Source: JBCCXL01 sp039191605
GTDB lineage: Bacteria; Acidobacteriota; Thermoanaerobaculia; Multivoradales; JAHZIX01
NCBI GenBank assembly: GCA_039191605.1
Contig: JBCCXL010000029.1
Span: 1-51,275, forward strand
Reading direction: 5' to 3'
Length of the DNA stretch: 51,275 nucleotides
The notes under the pieces were generated by a model. The model had not been told where the DNA came from. It ran no database searches and saw only the letters and a list, made by a program, of their open reading frames with translations. The position numbers were made by a program, and so were the translations under genes. Shown here in pieces: positions 40,520 through 49,752 of the stretch; the first letter of the stretch is position 1; each line of letters begins with the position of its first letter.

Positions 40520-41707
40520 TCAGGGCAGTGGGTTTCCCGCCGGAGCGCCGCTGCGAATGGAATCAGCTAACCGATGATAGCTCAGGATGAGCAAACACAG
40601 CGCGAAGCAGGGCGCCAGCAGCCAGGGGTGGCTCAGCGGATCGCTAGCACCATGGATCTCGGCCAGCAGGTGGCCCCAGCTGGGTACGACCTCCGGCATT
40701 CCTAGGCCGAGGAAGGAGAGCACGACCTCGGCCAGAATGCAGCGTGGGATCAGCACCGTCAGCTGAGTGAGGGCTGCTGGCAGGAGGGCTGGAAGGGCGT
40801 GGAAGGCGAGCCGGCGGAAGGGGGATACGCCGAGACCCCGGGCGGCCTCAAAATGCAGGCTCGCTCGCAGCTCTCGGCCTTGGGCGCGAGCGATCAGCGC
40901 CATCGGGGCCCAGCTGGCAAGGCCGAGCACCAAGACGAGGTAGAAGAACGCGTGCTCCGCAGGAAGGTCGAGGGGGAGCGTCGCGCGGAGGGCGAGGAGA
41001 AGAAAGAGCCAAGGCACGGTGAGGGTGAGGTCGATGGTCGCCTGGACGCAGCGATCGAGCCATTGCGCCTTCCGAGAACCGTAGGGGGTAGGGGAGCCGA
41101 GTCCCGCGATGAGCCCCAGGAGGCAGCCGATGGAGACGGCCAGGGAGGCGGCGAGCAGGCCGGAGAAGAGGGAGATCCGGGCTCCGAAGAGGAGTCGGGA
41201 GAAGAGATCCCGGCCGAGGGCATCGGATCCGAGCCAGAAGAGGGGGCCGCTTCCGGGGGGAGCGCTGAGCAGGCGAATCGGGGTTCCCGGGTGGAGAAAG
41301 AAGGTACCGCCGGGAAGGAATCCCGCAGGTGGCGCTGGCTCTAGCCAGAGCAGAGGAGTTGCCTCAGGGAGCATCGATTCAGAACCCGGGGAGCGCAGGC
41401 TGGAATCCGCCAGATCCTCCGCTAAGGGGGAGACGATCTGGATGCCCCAGCCGCTGTCGGAGAACTCGAGGTACCAGGGGGTGGGGGACGCCAAGGGATA
41501 GTCGCGGAACTGCTGCTGGGGTGAGTTCGGGGCGAGAAAGCCGGCGGCGAGGGCGCCGGCATGGGCGCTGATCAGCAGGGTCACGGCGCCGATCAGGCCG
41601 CCTCGGGCCCATAGTCTGCGCCAGCGGCCTAAAGGCGAGAACCGGGTGGGTCTCCGCGACCTGCCCGAGCTGGCCTTTTGGGGCGACCTAGCTGAGGCAG
41701 GGTTCAT
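40520..41707 (-). CDS. Oligopeptide ABC transporter permease (DppC-like)
   Basis: 395 residues from ATG at 41707, overlapping the stop of the upstream permease (ATGA). An N-terminal transmembrane helix is followed by a long extracytoplasmic insert (residues 60-150), then DALGRDLFSRLLFGARISL, the typical opening of the BPD_transp_1 domain. Five or so helices follow, with the EAA-like loop EAARGLGVSPFRRLAFHALP. FLGLGMPEVVPSWGHLL marks the DppC end. It pairs with the 41704-42852 product to form the membrane channel. Confidence 0.85.
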   Translation of the reverse strand: MNPASARSPQKASSGRSRRPTRFSPLGRWRRLWARGGLIGAVTLLISAHAGALAAGFLAPNSPQQQFRDYPLASPTPWYLEFSDSGWGIQIVSPLAEDLADSSLRSPGSESMLPEATPLLWLEPAPPAGFLPGGTFFLHPGTPIRLLSAPPGSGPLFWLGSDALGRDLFSRLLFGARISLFSGLLAASLAVSIGCLLGLIAGLGSPTPYGSRKAQWLDRCVQATIDLTLTVPWLFLLLALRATLPLDLPAEHAFFYLVLVLGLASWAPMALIARAQGRELRASLHFEAARGLGVSPFRRLAFHALPALLPAALTQLTVLIPRCILAEVVLSFLGLGMPEVVPSWGHLLAEIHGASDPLSHPWLLAPCFALCLLILSYHRLADSIRSGAPAGNPLP

Positions 41708-42852
41708 CCCGCAATCTCCCGCGCTGGGATGTGGCGGCTCTGCTCTTGGGCCGGGACTGGTTCCCGGGTCGGGACCGGGCGAAGCCGGGGATCGAGAATT
41801 TCGTGAGCCAGGTTCGCGACCGCATTGGCGACCACCACCAGGCCGCCGGAGAGCAGCGTGAGGCTCGCGATGACGTGGAGATCGCGGCCTAGGGTGGCGT
41901 CCACCAGGAGGGTTCCGAGGCCAGGCCAGCTGAACAGGGTCTCGACCACGACGGTGCCGGATAAGAGACCGCCGGCGGACCACCCCAGCAGAGGGAAGAC
42001 GGTGGCTGCGGTAGCGGGCAGGAGGTGGCGAGCGAAGAGCCGCAGGCCGCTGAGGCCGCGCCCTCGGGCCGCTAGGAGCTGGAGAGAGCCCTGGGCCTGG
42101 ATCAGGGCGTTGCGAAGATGTTCGTGAAGCCAGGGCCAGGTGGCGGCGACCAGTGTCAGGGAGGGGAGGAAGAGATGCGGCCAGCGCGCCGCCCAGGACA
42201 GCTCAGGGTCTCCGCTGCCGCCCACCGGCCAGCTGCCCCCCTGCAGCGCCCAGGCGGCGAGCACCATGCCCAAGATGAGGCTCGGGGTGGAAAGCAAGAG
42301 GGCGCTGGCCAAAGTCAGCAGGCGGTCGAGGATGCGGAACTCCGGGCGTCGTCTTGCGAGGGGAGCCGCCGAGGCGCTGAGGAAGGCCAAACACCACGCG
42401 CCGAAGAGGGAGAGGCCGGCGAGCACCAGCGTATTTTCGGCGCGGTGCCAGATCAGGGGCCCTGCCGGGCGTCCGTAGAGGGCCGACCATCCACCGTCTC
42501 CCTTGGCGACGGAGAACAACCAGTCGCGGTAGCGGGTCATGGGGCCATCCTCGAGGCCCAGTCGTCGAGCTTGAGCCTCGATGGCCGCTGGGGATTGAGC
42601 CGGGTCCATCTGCAGGATCATTGCGGCGTCGCCGGGGCTGTGATCGGCGATGACGAAGAGTGCTGCGGCCAAAAGCAAGAGAAGCAGGGAGCCGATGCCG
42701 ATACGTCCGGCACAGCGGGCGAGGCTAGCCTGTAGCCATGGGGCCAGGTAGCTTTTGCGCTGGCTTCTCTGCTGGCTTCGGCGCCGGTCCTTTGGTCGAG
42801 GAGAGGGAGAGCGGGACTCGGGCGGTGGTGTAGTGGGGTGGGGGAGTGTCAC
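41704..42852 (-). CDS. Oligopeptide ABC transporter permease (DppB-like)
   Basis: 382 residues from GTG at 42852. The N-terminus is a Pro/Ser/Arg-rich cytoplasmic tail of about 45 residues. The first helix (GIGSLLLLLLAAALFVIADH) is followed by the periplasmic QMDPAQSPAAIEAQARRLGL segment typical of DppB. The core has RAENTLVLAGLSLFGAWCLA, SALLLSTPSLILGMVLAAWA and the EAA-like LLAARGRGLSGLRLFARHLL. ETLFSWPGLGTLLVDATLGR closes it. It is the first gene of the leftward block, divergent from the M23 peptidase gene. Confidence 0.85.
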   Translation of the reverse strand: MTLPHPTTPPPESRSPSPRPKDRRRSQQRSQRKSYLAPWLQASLARCAGRIGIGSLLLLLLAAALFVIADHSPGDAAMILQMDPAQSPAAIEAQARRLGLEDGPMTRYRDWLFSVAKGDGGWSALYGRPAGPLIWHRAENTLVLAGLSLFGAWCLAFLSASAAPLARRRPEFRILDRLLTLASALLLSTPSLILGMVLAAWALQGGSWPVGGSGDPELSWAARWPHLFLPSLTLVAATWPWLHEHLRNALIQAQGSLQLLAARGRGLSGLRLFARHLLPATAATVFPLLGWSAGGLLSGTVVVETLFSWPGLGTLLVDATLGRDLHVIASLTLLSGGLVVVANAVANLAHEILDPRLRPVPTREPVPAQEQSRHIPAREIAG

Positions 42853-43062
42853 GGTCGGTATTGGGTTCTCATTTACTTAGAGACAAGCCTAGGGGGTGGC
42901 AGGTCCTTGGGCAAGCGGCTCTCGCTTCGCCGGAATGTCCTGTCTTTCTAGGGTTTGCGGTGCTCATAGACCGATTTCGCGCTGTTCGGGTCCACACTCC
43001 GTGGCTGATTGGTCGCTATACTGAATCAATTCCCTTACGAGTCGAGAAGACGATCCTGGATG

Positions 43063-43124
43063 GATCTGACCCCCTTCAGTCTGGCCCCTCAGTCTGGCCC
43101 CAAATTTGAACCTAGTCTGACCCC
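43063..43124. repeat. Four direct copies of (A/G)RTCTGRCCCC-type 11-mer upstream of the M23 gene
   Basis: GATCTGACCCC (43063), AGTCTGGCCCC (43078), AGTCTGGCCCC (43091) and AGTCTGACCCC (43114), spaced 13-23 bases. They lie just before the ribosome site of the M23 gene. Confidence 0.75.
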
Positions 43125-43136
43125 TAGGAGTATTGG

Positions 43137-44201
43137 ATGGCACCTTCACCCCCGACGCCTGCCCCCGAAGACCCGATAGAGCAGCCGGCCGCTTCGCCTC
43201 CGGCGGTGAAAGAGTCGGCGATCTCCGATCCAAAGCCCACGGATCCGGCGGCGCCGAATGGCCGGAGTCGATTTCAGCGAATTCTCAGAGGACTGGGAAT
43301 CGCCTCCGCGGTGGTGGTCCTCACCCTGGCATTCTGGGGGGCTCGGGAGCTCTATCTCACCTTCTTCTACGAGCCGCCGGTGGACGAGATTCCCATCGTC
43401 GTCGAGGTGCTGGACGATGGCTCGGTGCTGCTCAAGCATCGCCATAGCGTGGGGTACGGAGGGCTCTTGTTGGTGGAGGAGAGCTGGCCCGGCAGCGTCA
43501 CGATCACTCCCCTAGCGAATGGCTCGGTTCGGGTGGAGGCCGGTGGGAGTGGTAGGGCTGTAGGAGGGCGGTCAGACGAGCAGCCAGGAGAAGGTAGATC
43601 GGGGGAGGAAGAGGACTCAGCGGACGGGGAAAGCGAAGCCTCAGCGGAAGGCCAGAGTCAGGACGGCGCGCTTCGAGAGGCTGGTGAGTCAGCCCGCGAG
43701 CCCGGAGGCGCTTCGGCCTCAGAGTCCGCGGCATCGCAGGATGGAGCGACCGATTTGGTCGAGCTGCGCCGCAGGGAGTTAATCGTTCCGGTGCGCGGAG
43801 TCTCAGCGTCGGAGCTCGAGGATTCCTTCGACGACCCCCGAGGGATTCGCGTTCACCGAGCTATGGACATCAGCGCTCCCCGGGGCACTCCGGTGCTCGC
43901 GGTGGATGACGGCGTGATCACCCGCCTCTTCGAGAACACCCTCGGCGGCTTGTCCATCGATCAGCGGGATGCAGAGAGCCGCTTTCTCTACTATTACGCT
44001 CATCTGGATGGCTTTGCGCCAACCCTCGAGGAGGGGATGGAAATTCGCCAGGGCCGAGTGTTGGGCTACGTGGGATCCACCGGCAATGCTCCAGATAGCG
44101 CCCCTCACCTCCATCTGGCGATTCATCGCATCGACGATCCGCAGCGACCCTGGGTGCGGGGGCGAGCGATCAACCCCTACCAGGTCTATCGAGGGCGATA
44201 A
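43137..44201 (+). CDS. M23 family metallopeptidase (LytM-type), membrane anchored
   Basis: 354 residues from ATG at 43137 behind TAGGAG. A Pro-rich cytoplasmic start is followed by one transmembrane helix (about 52-70). A periplasmic beta domain (IVVEVLDDGSVLLKHRHS) follows. Next comes a low-complexity Ser/Glu/Gly/Ala linker (about 130-205). The M23 domain has His240 and Asp244 in VHRAMDISAPRGTPV, YYYAHLDG, and His324/His326 in PHLHLAIH, so the zinc site is complete. It cuts peptidoglycan cross-links or activates amidases. Confidence 0.87.
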   Translation: MAPSPPTPAPEDPIEQPAASPPAVKESAISDPKPTDPAAPNGRSRFQRILRGLGIASAVVVLTLAFWGARELYLTFFYEPPVDEIPIVVEVLDDGSVLLKHRHSVGYGGLLLVEESWPGSVTITPLANGSVRVEAGGSGRAVGGRSDEQPGEGRSGEEEDSADGESEASAEGQSQDGALREAGESAREPGGASASESAASQDGATDLVELRRRELIVPVRGVSASELEDSFDDPRGIRVHRAMDISAPRGTPVLAVDDGVITRLFENTLGGLSIDQRDAESRFLYYYAHLDGFAPTLEEGMEIRQGRVLGYVGSTGNAPDSAPHLHLAIHRIDDPQRPWVRGRAINPYQVYRGR

Positions 44202-44419
44202 ATCTCCGACCCCTGAAGTCCTAGCGCGGGTTCGGTCGCGCTCCTCGACTTTGGTAGGATCTCGGTCCTTCTGCGCCTCGCGGAGGTGGAGCCCCAGCTT
44301 CTGAACAAGGAGCTCACGGCATGGCCCCTTCAGCGAGAGCGCCTCTCCGTCTACAGACTCTACGGTGCCGCCCTCGATGACCTTCGGCGGGATCGTTTTT
44401 CTTGCCCTGAGGTTCATCC

Positions 44420-45514
44420 ATGGGAATCAGCTGCGGCATCGTTGGCCTGCCCAACGTTGGTAAATCCACTCTGTTCAACGCCCTTACCGAGTCCGGTATC
44501 GCGGCGGAGAACTTTCCCTTCTGCACCATCGAGCCCAATACCGGTATCGTGCCGGTGCCGGATCCACGCCTCGATCAGGTGGCGACCATCGCGAAGCCCC
44601 AGAAGGTGATTCCCACCACGATGGAGTTCGTCGACATCGCGGGTTTGGTAGAAGGCGCCTCGAAGGGGGAGGGGTTGGGCAACCAATTCCTCGCCAACAT
44701 TCGCCAGGTGGACGCCATCGCTCACGTGGTGCGCTGTTTCGAGGACGATCAGGTGGTGCACGTCCACGGGTCCGTCGATCCCCTGCGGGATATCGAGGTG
44801 ATCCACACCGAGCTGGCCCTGGCGGATCTTGAGACGGTGGAGAAGTCGATCCAGAAGCAGCAGCGCAACGCCAAGGGAGGCGATAAGGAAGCGAAAGCGA
44901 TGCTCGCTCTGCTGGAAAATAAGGTGCGCCCCGCTCTCGACGAGAACCAGCCGGTGCGTTCCCTGGAGCTGGATGAGAACGAAAAGAAGCTTCTCAAGTC
45001 GCTGCACCTGCTCACCGCCAAGCGCACGATGTACATCGCCAACGTGCAGGAGGACGGCTTCGAGAACAACCCGTACCTCGAAGTGATCCATCAGCACGCC
45101 AAGACCGAGGGCGCCTTGGTAGTACCCATCTGCAACAAGCTAGAGGCGGAGATCGCCGAGCTCGAGGCCGAAGAAAAGGCCGAATTCCTGGCCGATCTTG
45201 GCTTCGAAGAGCCTGGCCTGCACCGCGTGATTCGCGCCGGCTATGAGCTTCTCGGCCTCCACACCTACTTCACCGCCGGTCCCAAAGAAGTCCGCGCCTG
45301 GGCCATTCCCATCGGCGCCACCGCTCCCCAGGCCGCCGGAGTGATTCACACCGACTTCCAAAAAGGCTTCATCCGCGCCGAGGTCATCGATCTAGAGGAT
45401 TTCGTCCAATACAACGGCGAACAGGGCGCGAAAGAGGCCGGTAAGCGAAGAGTCGAGGGCAAGGAGTACGTGGTGAAGGATGGCGAGTTGGTGCACTTCT
45501 TGTTTAATGTTTGA
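44420..45514 (+). CDS. ychF: Redox-responsive ATPase YchF (Obg-related GTPase superfamily)
   Basis: 364 residues, a normal length for the family, with TGAGG upstream of ATG at 44420. GLPNVGKST is the P-loop, DIAGLVEGASKGEGLGN the switch region, and PICNKLEAE replaces the usual NKxD, giving the ATP preference of YchF. A coiled coil lies around 130-200 and the C-terminal TGS-like domain contains TAGPKEVRAWAI and HTDFQKGFIRAEVI. It binds ribosomes and ATP and is a conserved housekeeping gene, here flanked by accessory genes. Confidence 0.96.
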   Translation: MGISCGIVGLPNVGKSTLFNALTESGIAAENFPFCTIEPNTGIVPVPDPRLDQVATIAKPQKVIPTTMEFVDIAGLVEGASKGEGLGNQFLANIRQVDAIAHVVRCFEDDQVVHVHGSVDPLRDIEVIHTELALADLETVEKSIQKQQRNAKGGDKEAKAMLALLENKVRPALDENQPVRSLELDENEKKLLKSLHLLTAKRTMYIANVQEDGFENNPYLEVIHQHAKTEGALVVPICNKLEAEIAELEAEEKAEFLADLGFEEPGLHRVIRAGYELLGLHTYFTAGPKEVRAWAIPIGATAPQAAGVIHTDFQKGFIRAEVIDLEDFVQYNGEQGAKEAGKRRVEGKEYVVKDGELVHFLFNV

Positions 45515-45804
45515 GGGTACTCTCTCAGTGAGTACCTGGTGGTTAAGTGCCCTGTATCGGGCTGGTAGGCGGTAACCTGACTTTCAGGACCAGTTCGCTA
45601 AAGAACTACTTGCCTCCTAGATCTTGGAGCTTCTCCGGCGCCTTGTCGTCGTTGTTGATGATGCTCGAGTAGGACTTTAACTACTCAATGCGCCAAAGGC
45701 CTTGACCCGGGTTTTATGAGATAGTATTTGCAGGCGATTGCTTCTTAAGTTGGAGAGGCGAGAAGGCCTCAGTTCGTAAGATCTGTGCTTTATAGGAGTC
45801 CTGG
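45515..45804 (+). other. Intergenic region after ychF
   Basis: A 7-bp hairpin (GGTACTC at 45516 with GAGTACC at 45530) just after the stop lacks a T-tract. From about 45650 on the composition is AT-richer than before, where the two-gene secreted module starts. Confidence 0.4.
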
Positions 45805-46587
45805 ATGGTTTCATTAAGAAGGCTTGTCCTAACCTTTTTGCTCGCGCTAAGCTGCGTGATGCAGATTCCTCTCTCCGCCCAAGATTCCTTTGCCTCCGAA
45901 TTGATTCGGGAGGATGGTACTCCGGATTTTCTTGGCGCTGATGCTCTCGTCGAGCTCCTGGCGCAAGATCGTGAGAATATTTCGTCCTTTCCAGGAAGGT
46001 TGAATCCAGAAAAGGCCGCTTTCGACTTGGCCAAGGCTTTAATTGAAAGAAGTCAAGATAAGTCAGATCTCGACGCTGATGGATGTCTTCGAAGGACTAT
46101 GGAATTGCACCGGGAACTTGCATATTTTCAGCCTCCTGAAGCTTTCGAGATTCCACGGCGGGCAGGTGAGCAAACACCTAGTGACCTCGCGTCGCAAGCT
46201 CCGGAGGTACTTATTGTTCGGGTTGAAGAGGCTGAGTCTGGTTACTTTGGAGCGGAGTTAGGCACTCTTGTTCGCTTTGAGGTGGAAGAGTGGATTAAAG
46301 AAGATGCGGTGAGGGCAGGTTTCGGGCAACCAAAGTACTATTTTGATTCAAATGTATGGATTACTATTGGGTCGACAACATATTGTCAAAAACGTGAGAA
46401 CGTACAGAGGCCGATTCCAGGCAGTCGCTACTTACTGATTGGATACCGTTATAACTTGATCGAGAAGTTCTTTTGGACGGGGAATATATTCCCCTTGGAC
46501 GGTGGGCTGGTGATGCCCAATTCATATCCTCTGATGGGCAGTATGTTGCCTACGCCGCTTGAGGATGTGCGGCGTCATGCGGAATAA
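45805..46587 (+). CDS. Secreted protein of unknown function, module copy A
   Basis: 260 residues from ATG at 45805 behind AGGAG. A signal peptide (LVLTFLLALSCVMQIPLSAQ) is followed by a helical region and DLDADGCLRRTMELHRELAY, then a beta-rich half with EVLIVRVEEAESGYFGAELG, TLVRFEVEEW, TYCQKRENVQRPIPGSRYLL and FWTGNIFPLDGG. The order of these blocks is the same in the copy at 48937. Two Cys are conserved (DADGC, TYCQ). It is not recognised as a known family. It overlaps the protease gene by 11 bases, so it may be an inhibitor, chaperone or partner of that protease. Codon use is AT-richer than most of the window. Confidence 0.75.
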   Translation: MVSLRRLVLTFLLALSCVMQIPLSAQDSFASELIREDGTPDFLGADALVELLAQDRENISSFPGRLNPEKAAFDLAKALIERSQDKSDLDADGCLRRTMELHRELAYFQPPEAFEIPRRAGEQTPSDLASQAPEVLIVRVEEAESGYFGAELGTLVRFEVEEWIKEDAVRAGFGQPKYYFDSNVWITIGSTTYCQKRENVQRPIPGSRYLLIGYRYNLIEKFFWTGNIFPLDGGLVMPNSYPLMGSMLPTPLEDVRRHAE

Positions 46588-48793
46588 ATTGATTTCGGTC
46601 TCGAAGATCATCTTTTTTGCTGCTGGTATCATCCTTCTCATTCCGCTGTCGGTACAGGCTGAGAACTGTGCAGTAGAGGGAGGGGGAGTGGATTCTGTTT
46701 GTCGACTCAAGTTCGACACAGTTTGCGGTAAGGGTCATGCTGAGAGCAGATCACGCTTGCAAGAGACGACGAGAATTTATGTTGGTGAGTATGGTGGTGA
46801 ATTCGGACCGTACTACGATCAGCTCGCCTGTCTACTTAGAGCGGCAGCAGAGCGGTGGGACCAGACTTGCGAACTTTCTGCTCCGGGGTTTCCAAAGCGG
46901 TTTGAGATTGTTCGGAGCGAGAGGCCAGAAAACAACTTGGATGACATCAGGGTCACGTTAGACAATGAGAGGGACGTTCAAGGATACGCTCGCTGGATTC
47001 CAGAATCGAATACGATTTCCTTCGCAAGGTACCGCCCAGATGCACCTGATTCGAATCTTTGGCAATGTGACTCCGTCCCGGGTTCCGGAGGAGTGCCAGA
47101 TCCAGCAGCCCTTCGATACCAGACGGATCTTGCTACCCATGAGTTAGGGCATGCTCTGGGCTTGTGTCACGACTTTTGTTCAGTTAACGCAGTTCCAGGG
47201 GTTATGCGTATACAGATTCCCCTGGATCAGTCGGCAGTGATCGCTGACGGCCACTGCGAGATCGTGCGGGACGGATGTCCAGATCCCTGCGACCCCGAAG
47301 ACGGCCAGTCCACCTCGATCCCCTCGACGCCCCCACCGGTCACCAGCGGTGAATCCAGCCTCCCCTTCCCTCGCTGCTGCTTCTTCTGTGGGCCGTCGAA
47401 GCTGAATCGCAAATGCACCTACGCCCCGGAGCTCTGCGGAGCGATTCGGCCTCCCAACGGGATCTGCGTCTACGAGTGGACCCGCACCATCACCTGGGGC
47501 ACGCAGCTGGAGTCCTTTGCCGACGGCACGCTGAATGAGACTTACGGCTTCAGCGACGTGACTCGTGGTAACACCACCTGCTACGACTTCCTTGGCGAGC
47601 CCCTGGACGAAGGGGCAGTGGGTGGAGCCGGTGAGGACGCCTCGTTCTACGGCGGAGCCGGTCCGATCCTCTTCACCCGAACGACTTACCCCGACGGAGC
47701 CTTGGGACAGGTGCCGGTGGTGGGGGTGGCGCGGGATGACGACTGGGGCGTGGCGCAGCTCTACTTCTGGCTGGACGAGGAGCCGGTGGCGCTGTTGGGG
47801 CTGCAGACGGGGCTCTACGACGCCTGGACCTGTACTGAGACCCCCAATGGGACGCCGGGAGCCGGCTGCGATGCCTTCAGCGGCTTCTCCGGGACCCTGG
47901 ACGTCAGCGGCCTGGCGGCTGGGCCGCACCGGCTGGTGATCGCGGCGGTGAACGGGCGCGGGGAGCCGATTCCGACCTACTACGAGCAGGAGTTCACGGT
48001 GGGGGTGGATCCCTGCGCGGGGGATACCTTCGGTCCTTCGGTGCAGCTCTCGAATCTCGTCGACGGGGACATCGTCTCGGATCCGGCGACTGTGACGGTG
48101 AGCGCCAATGATCCGGCGGGAGTCTCGGCGGTGGATCTCTACGTCGATGGGGCCTATCGCCAGGTCGATACGGCAGCGCCATGGTCCTTCAACGCCCTGC
48201 TGGGGGCGGGGCAGCATCGTCTGCGGGCCAAGGCCTACGATGCCTGCGGCAACCACCGCTTCTCTCCGGAGGTGCTGGTGGCGGTCGCTTCTGGCGGGGC
48301 GGTGACTCGCCGTCATCCGGCGCTGGCGGATACCTGGTCGAATCAGGATCATCCAGCGACGGCCTTCGGTGATCGCTCGATCTTGCGCATGCGCACCTCG
48401 GCGGGAGGCCACGGTCGTCACACGTATCTGAAATTCCACGTGGACGACTGCCCTGGCGGAGCCTCGACGGCGCGGCTATGGTTTCGCACCCAGGATCGCG
48501 AGCTGCTGGGGGATCTGGGGGTCTACCGTCTGCTGGACACGAGCTGGACCGAGGGGACGCTGACCTGGCTGAACGCTCCGCTGTCCTACGATGCTGTGAC
48601 GATCATCCCGGGCCCCTTCGAGGCGGAGAGCTGGCAAGGGGTGGACGTCACGTCCTTGGTGACCGGCAACGGCGTGTGGTCGCTGGGTTTGGCGACCTCG
48701 TCCAACGCCGGCCAGCAGGATCTGCTGAGTCGGGAGTCGCTGGCGGTAGGGGAGCCGGCGCCCTATTTGGAGCTGTCCTGTCGGGTTCCCTGA
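46577..48793 (+). CDS. Secreted zincin metalloprotease with C-terminal DNRLRE-type domain, module copy A
   Basis: 738 residues. ATG at 46577 is chosen because GAGG lies 12 bases upstream; starts at 46559 and 46565 are in frame. After the signal peptide comes a metzincin-like catalytic domain with His188, Glu189, His192 and His198 in THELGHALGLCHDFC, an HExxHxxGxxH(D) zinc site. A Cys-rich region (PRCCFFCGPSKLNRKC) and Ig-like strands (VGVARDDDWGVAQLYFWLDE, VQLSNLVDGDIV, VSAVDLYVDGAYRQVD) follow. The end (LADTWSNQDHPATAFGDRSI) matches DNRLRE-type domains of surface proteins. From about 47250 on the DNA turns GC-rich and nearly matches the downstream copy. Confidence 0.85.
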   Translation: MRNKLISVSKIIFFAAGIILLIPLSVQAENCAVEGGGVDSVCRLKFDTVCGKGHAESRSRLQETTRIYVGEYGGEFGPYYDQLACLLRAAAERWDQTCELSAPGFPKRFEIVRSERPENNLDDIRVTLDNERDVQGYARWIPESNTISFARYRPDAPDSNLWQCDSVPGSGGVPDPAALRYQTDLATHELGHALGLCHDFCSVNAVPGVMRIQIPLDQSAVIADGHCEIVRDGCPDPCDPEDGQSTSIPSTPPPVTSGESSLPFPRCCFFCGPSKLNRKCTYAPELCGAIRPPNGICVYEWTRTITWGTQLESFADGTLNETYGFSDVTRGNTTCYDFLGEPLDEGAVGGAGEDASFYGGAGPILFTRTTYPDGALGQVPVVGVARDDDWGVAQLYFWLDEEPVALLGLQTGLYDAWTCTETPNGTPGAGCDAFSGFSGTLDVSGLAAGPHRLVIAAVNGRGEPIPTYYEQEFTVGVDPCAGDTFGPSVQLSNLVDGDIVSDPATVTVSANDPAGVSAVDLYVDGAYRQVDTAAPWSFNALLGAGQHRLRAKAYDACGNHRFSPEVLVAVASGGAVTRRHPALADTWSNQDHPATAFGDRSILRMRTSAGGHGRHTYLKFHVDDCPGGASTARLWFRTQDRELLGDLGVYRLLDTSWTEGTLTWLNAPLSYDAVTIIPGPFEAESWQGVDVTSLVTGNGVWSLGLATSSNAGQQDLLSRESLAVGEPAPYLELSCRVP
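47291..48106 (+). repeat. Long direct repeat with 50460-51275
   Basis: The 816 bp align without gap (offset 3169) to 50460-51275 with few differences, fewest toward the 3' side. The sequence before it is much less similar between the two copies. Confidence 0.93.
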
Positions 48794-48936
48794 GAAATAT
48801 GTACTGAATTGGGACAGTCTTTGTCGTGGGAGCTGATTGCCTCTTTTGAAGATCTTGTCAGTTCTGTAATTTGCTGTCAGGCTTCTTTCGAATGAGCCTT
48901 GCGGGATTTTCGCGAAGGCAGAGGAAGGAACTGGTG

Positions 48937-49752
48937 ATGGATAAGTCTTTTATGGGATTCGCCTGGCGCCGGTGGTTTTGTTTAGGGTCGCTTCTATTGC
49001 CTCTACTCTGCGCGCTTCCGGCGCTCGGTGGAGAGAGTGTGAGGCCCTCCCTGGTTAGGCCCGGCGATCTGACAGACCCCGAAGGGGAGCTCGAGTTCTA
49101 TGATGAGCAGCGGCTCGATGCGCTTTTGACTCAGGAGTACGAAGCGTTGGGCGATCAGCCAGGGTTTATTACTAGTGATCAGATGGCCCATCGGCGGGTG
49201 ACAGATCTGATCCGAAGAGTCAAAGAGGCCAAATCTTTGGATGAGGACGGGTGTGTAAGGCCTTTCAGCGACCGTCACCGAGAAGGGGTATATCAGAAGC
49301 CGCCCGATACCTTCGAGTACCCTCTGCGGGGTTATCATCAGACCCCGCTAGATTTAGTGGAGAAGGCGCCGGAGATTCTGCTGGTCGAAGTCGAAGGGAC
49401 TGAGGCCGGTGTGTTGTCCGGTGAATTAGGAACTGTTGTGAAGTTTCGAGTTCTTGAGTGGCTTAAGAGAGATCCAGAGTTCGACGAACTTGGTAATCCT
49501 TCCTATTTCCTAGCTTCAGATACTTGGCTGGAGGTTGACGGGGAACTTTATTGCCAGCGTAGGGAGAACGTATCCAGGCCGGCGCCTGGCGATCAGATGG
49601 TTTTGTTTGGTTTCCGCTTTGAGAAAGTCCGGTCTCTCTTTTGGACTGGAAATGTTTTTCCCGTAGATCAGGGAATTATTCTTCCTCAGCCCTATTTGTT
49701 GATGAGCCAAGGGCTACCCGTCAGCTTGGAGTCGTTGAAGGAAGCGAATTAG
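48937..49752 (+). CDS. Secreted protein of unknown function, module copy B
   Basis: 271 residues from ATG at 48937 behind AGGAAGGA; the frame is open to 48871. The signal peptide is WFCLGSLLLPLLCALPALGG. It has the same blocks as copy A: SLDEDGCVRPFSDRHREGVY, APEILLVEVEGTEAGVLSGE, LGTVVKFRVLEWLK, LYCQRRENVSRPAPGDQMVL and FWTGNVFPVDQG. The two conserved Cys are kept. It overlaps the following protease gene by one base. The family is unknown. The linkage of the two genes in both modules suggests functional pairing. Confidence 0.75.
   Translation: MDKSFMGFAWRRWFCLGSLLLPLLCALPALGGESVRPSLVRPGDLTDPEGELEFYDEQRLDALLTQEYEALGDQPGFITSDQMAHRRVTDLIRRVKEAKSLDEDGCVRPFSDRHREGVYQKPPDTFEYPLRGYHQTPLDLVEKAPEILLVEVEGTEAGVLSGELGTVVKFRVLEWLKRDPEFDELGNPSYFLASDTWLEVDGELYCQRRENVSRPAPGDQMVLFGFRFEKVRSLFWTGNVFPVDQGIILPQPYLLMSQGLPVSLESLKEAN

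Noticed and set aside
44202..44419. tRNA or small RNA before ychF
   Set aside because: No cloverleaf or T-loop sequence could be made out; only a weak 6-bp hairpin near 44223.
47180..48439. 419-codon open frame on the minus strand
   Set aside because: Opposite the protease gene; Arg/His-rich shadow in GC-rich DNA. The same shadow appears in the second copy.
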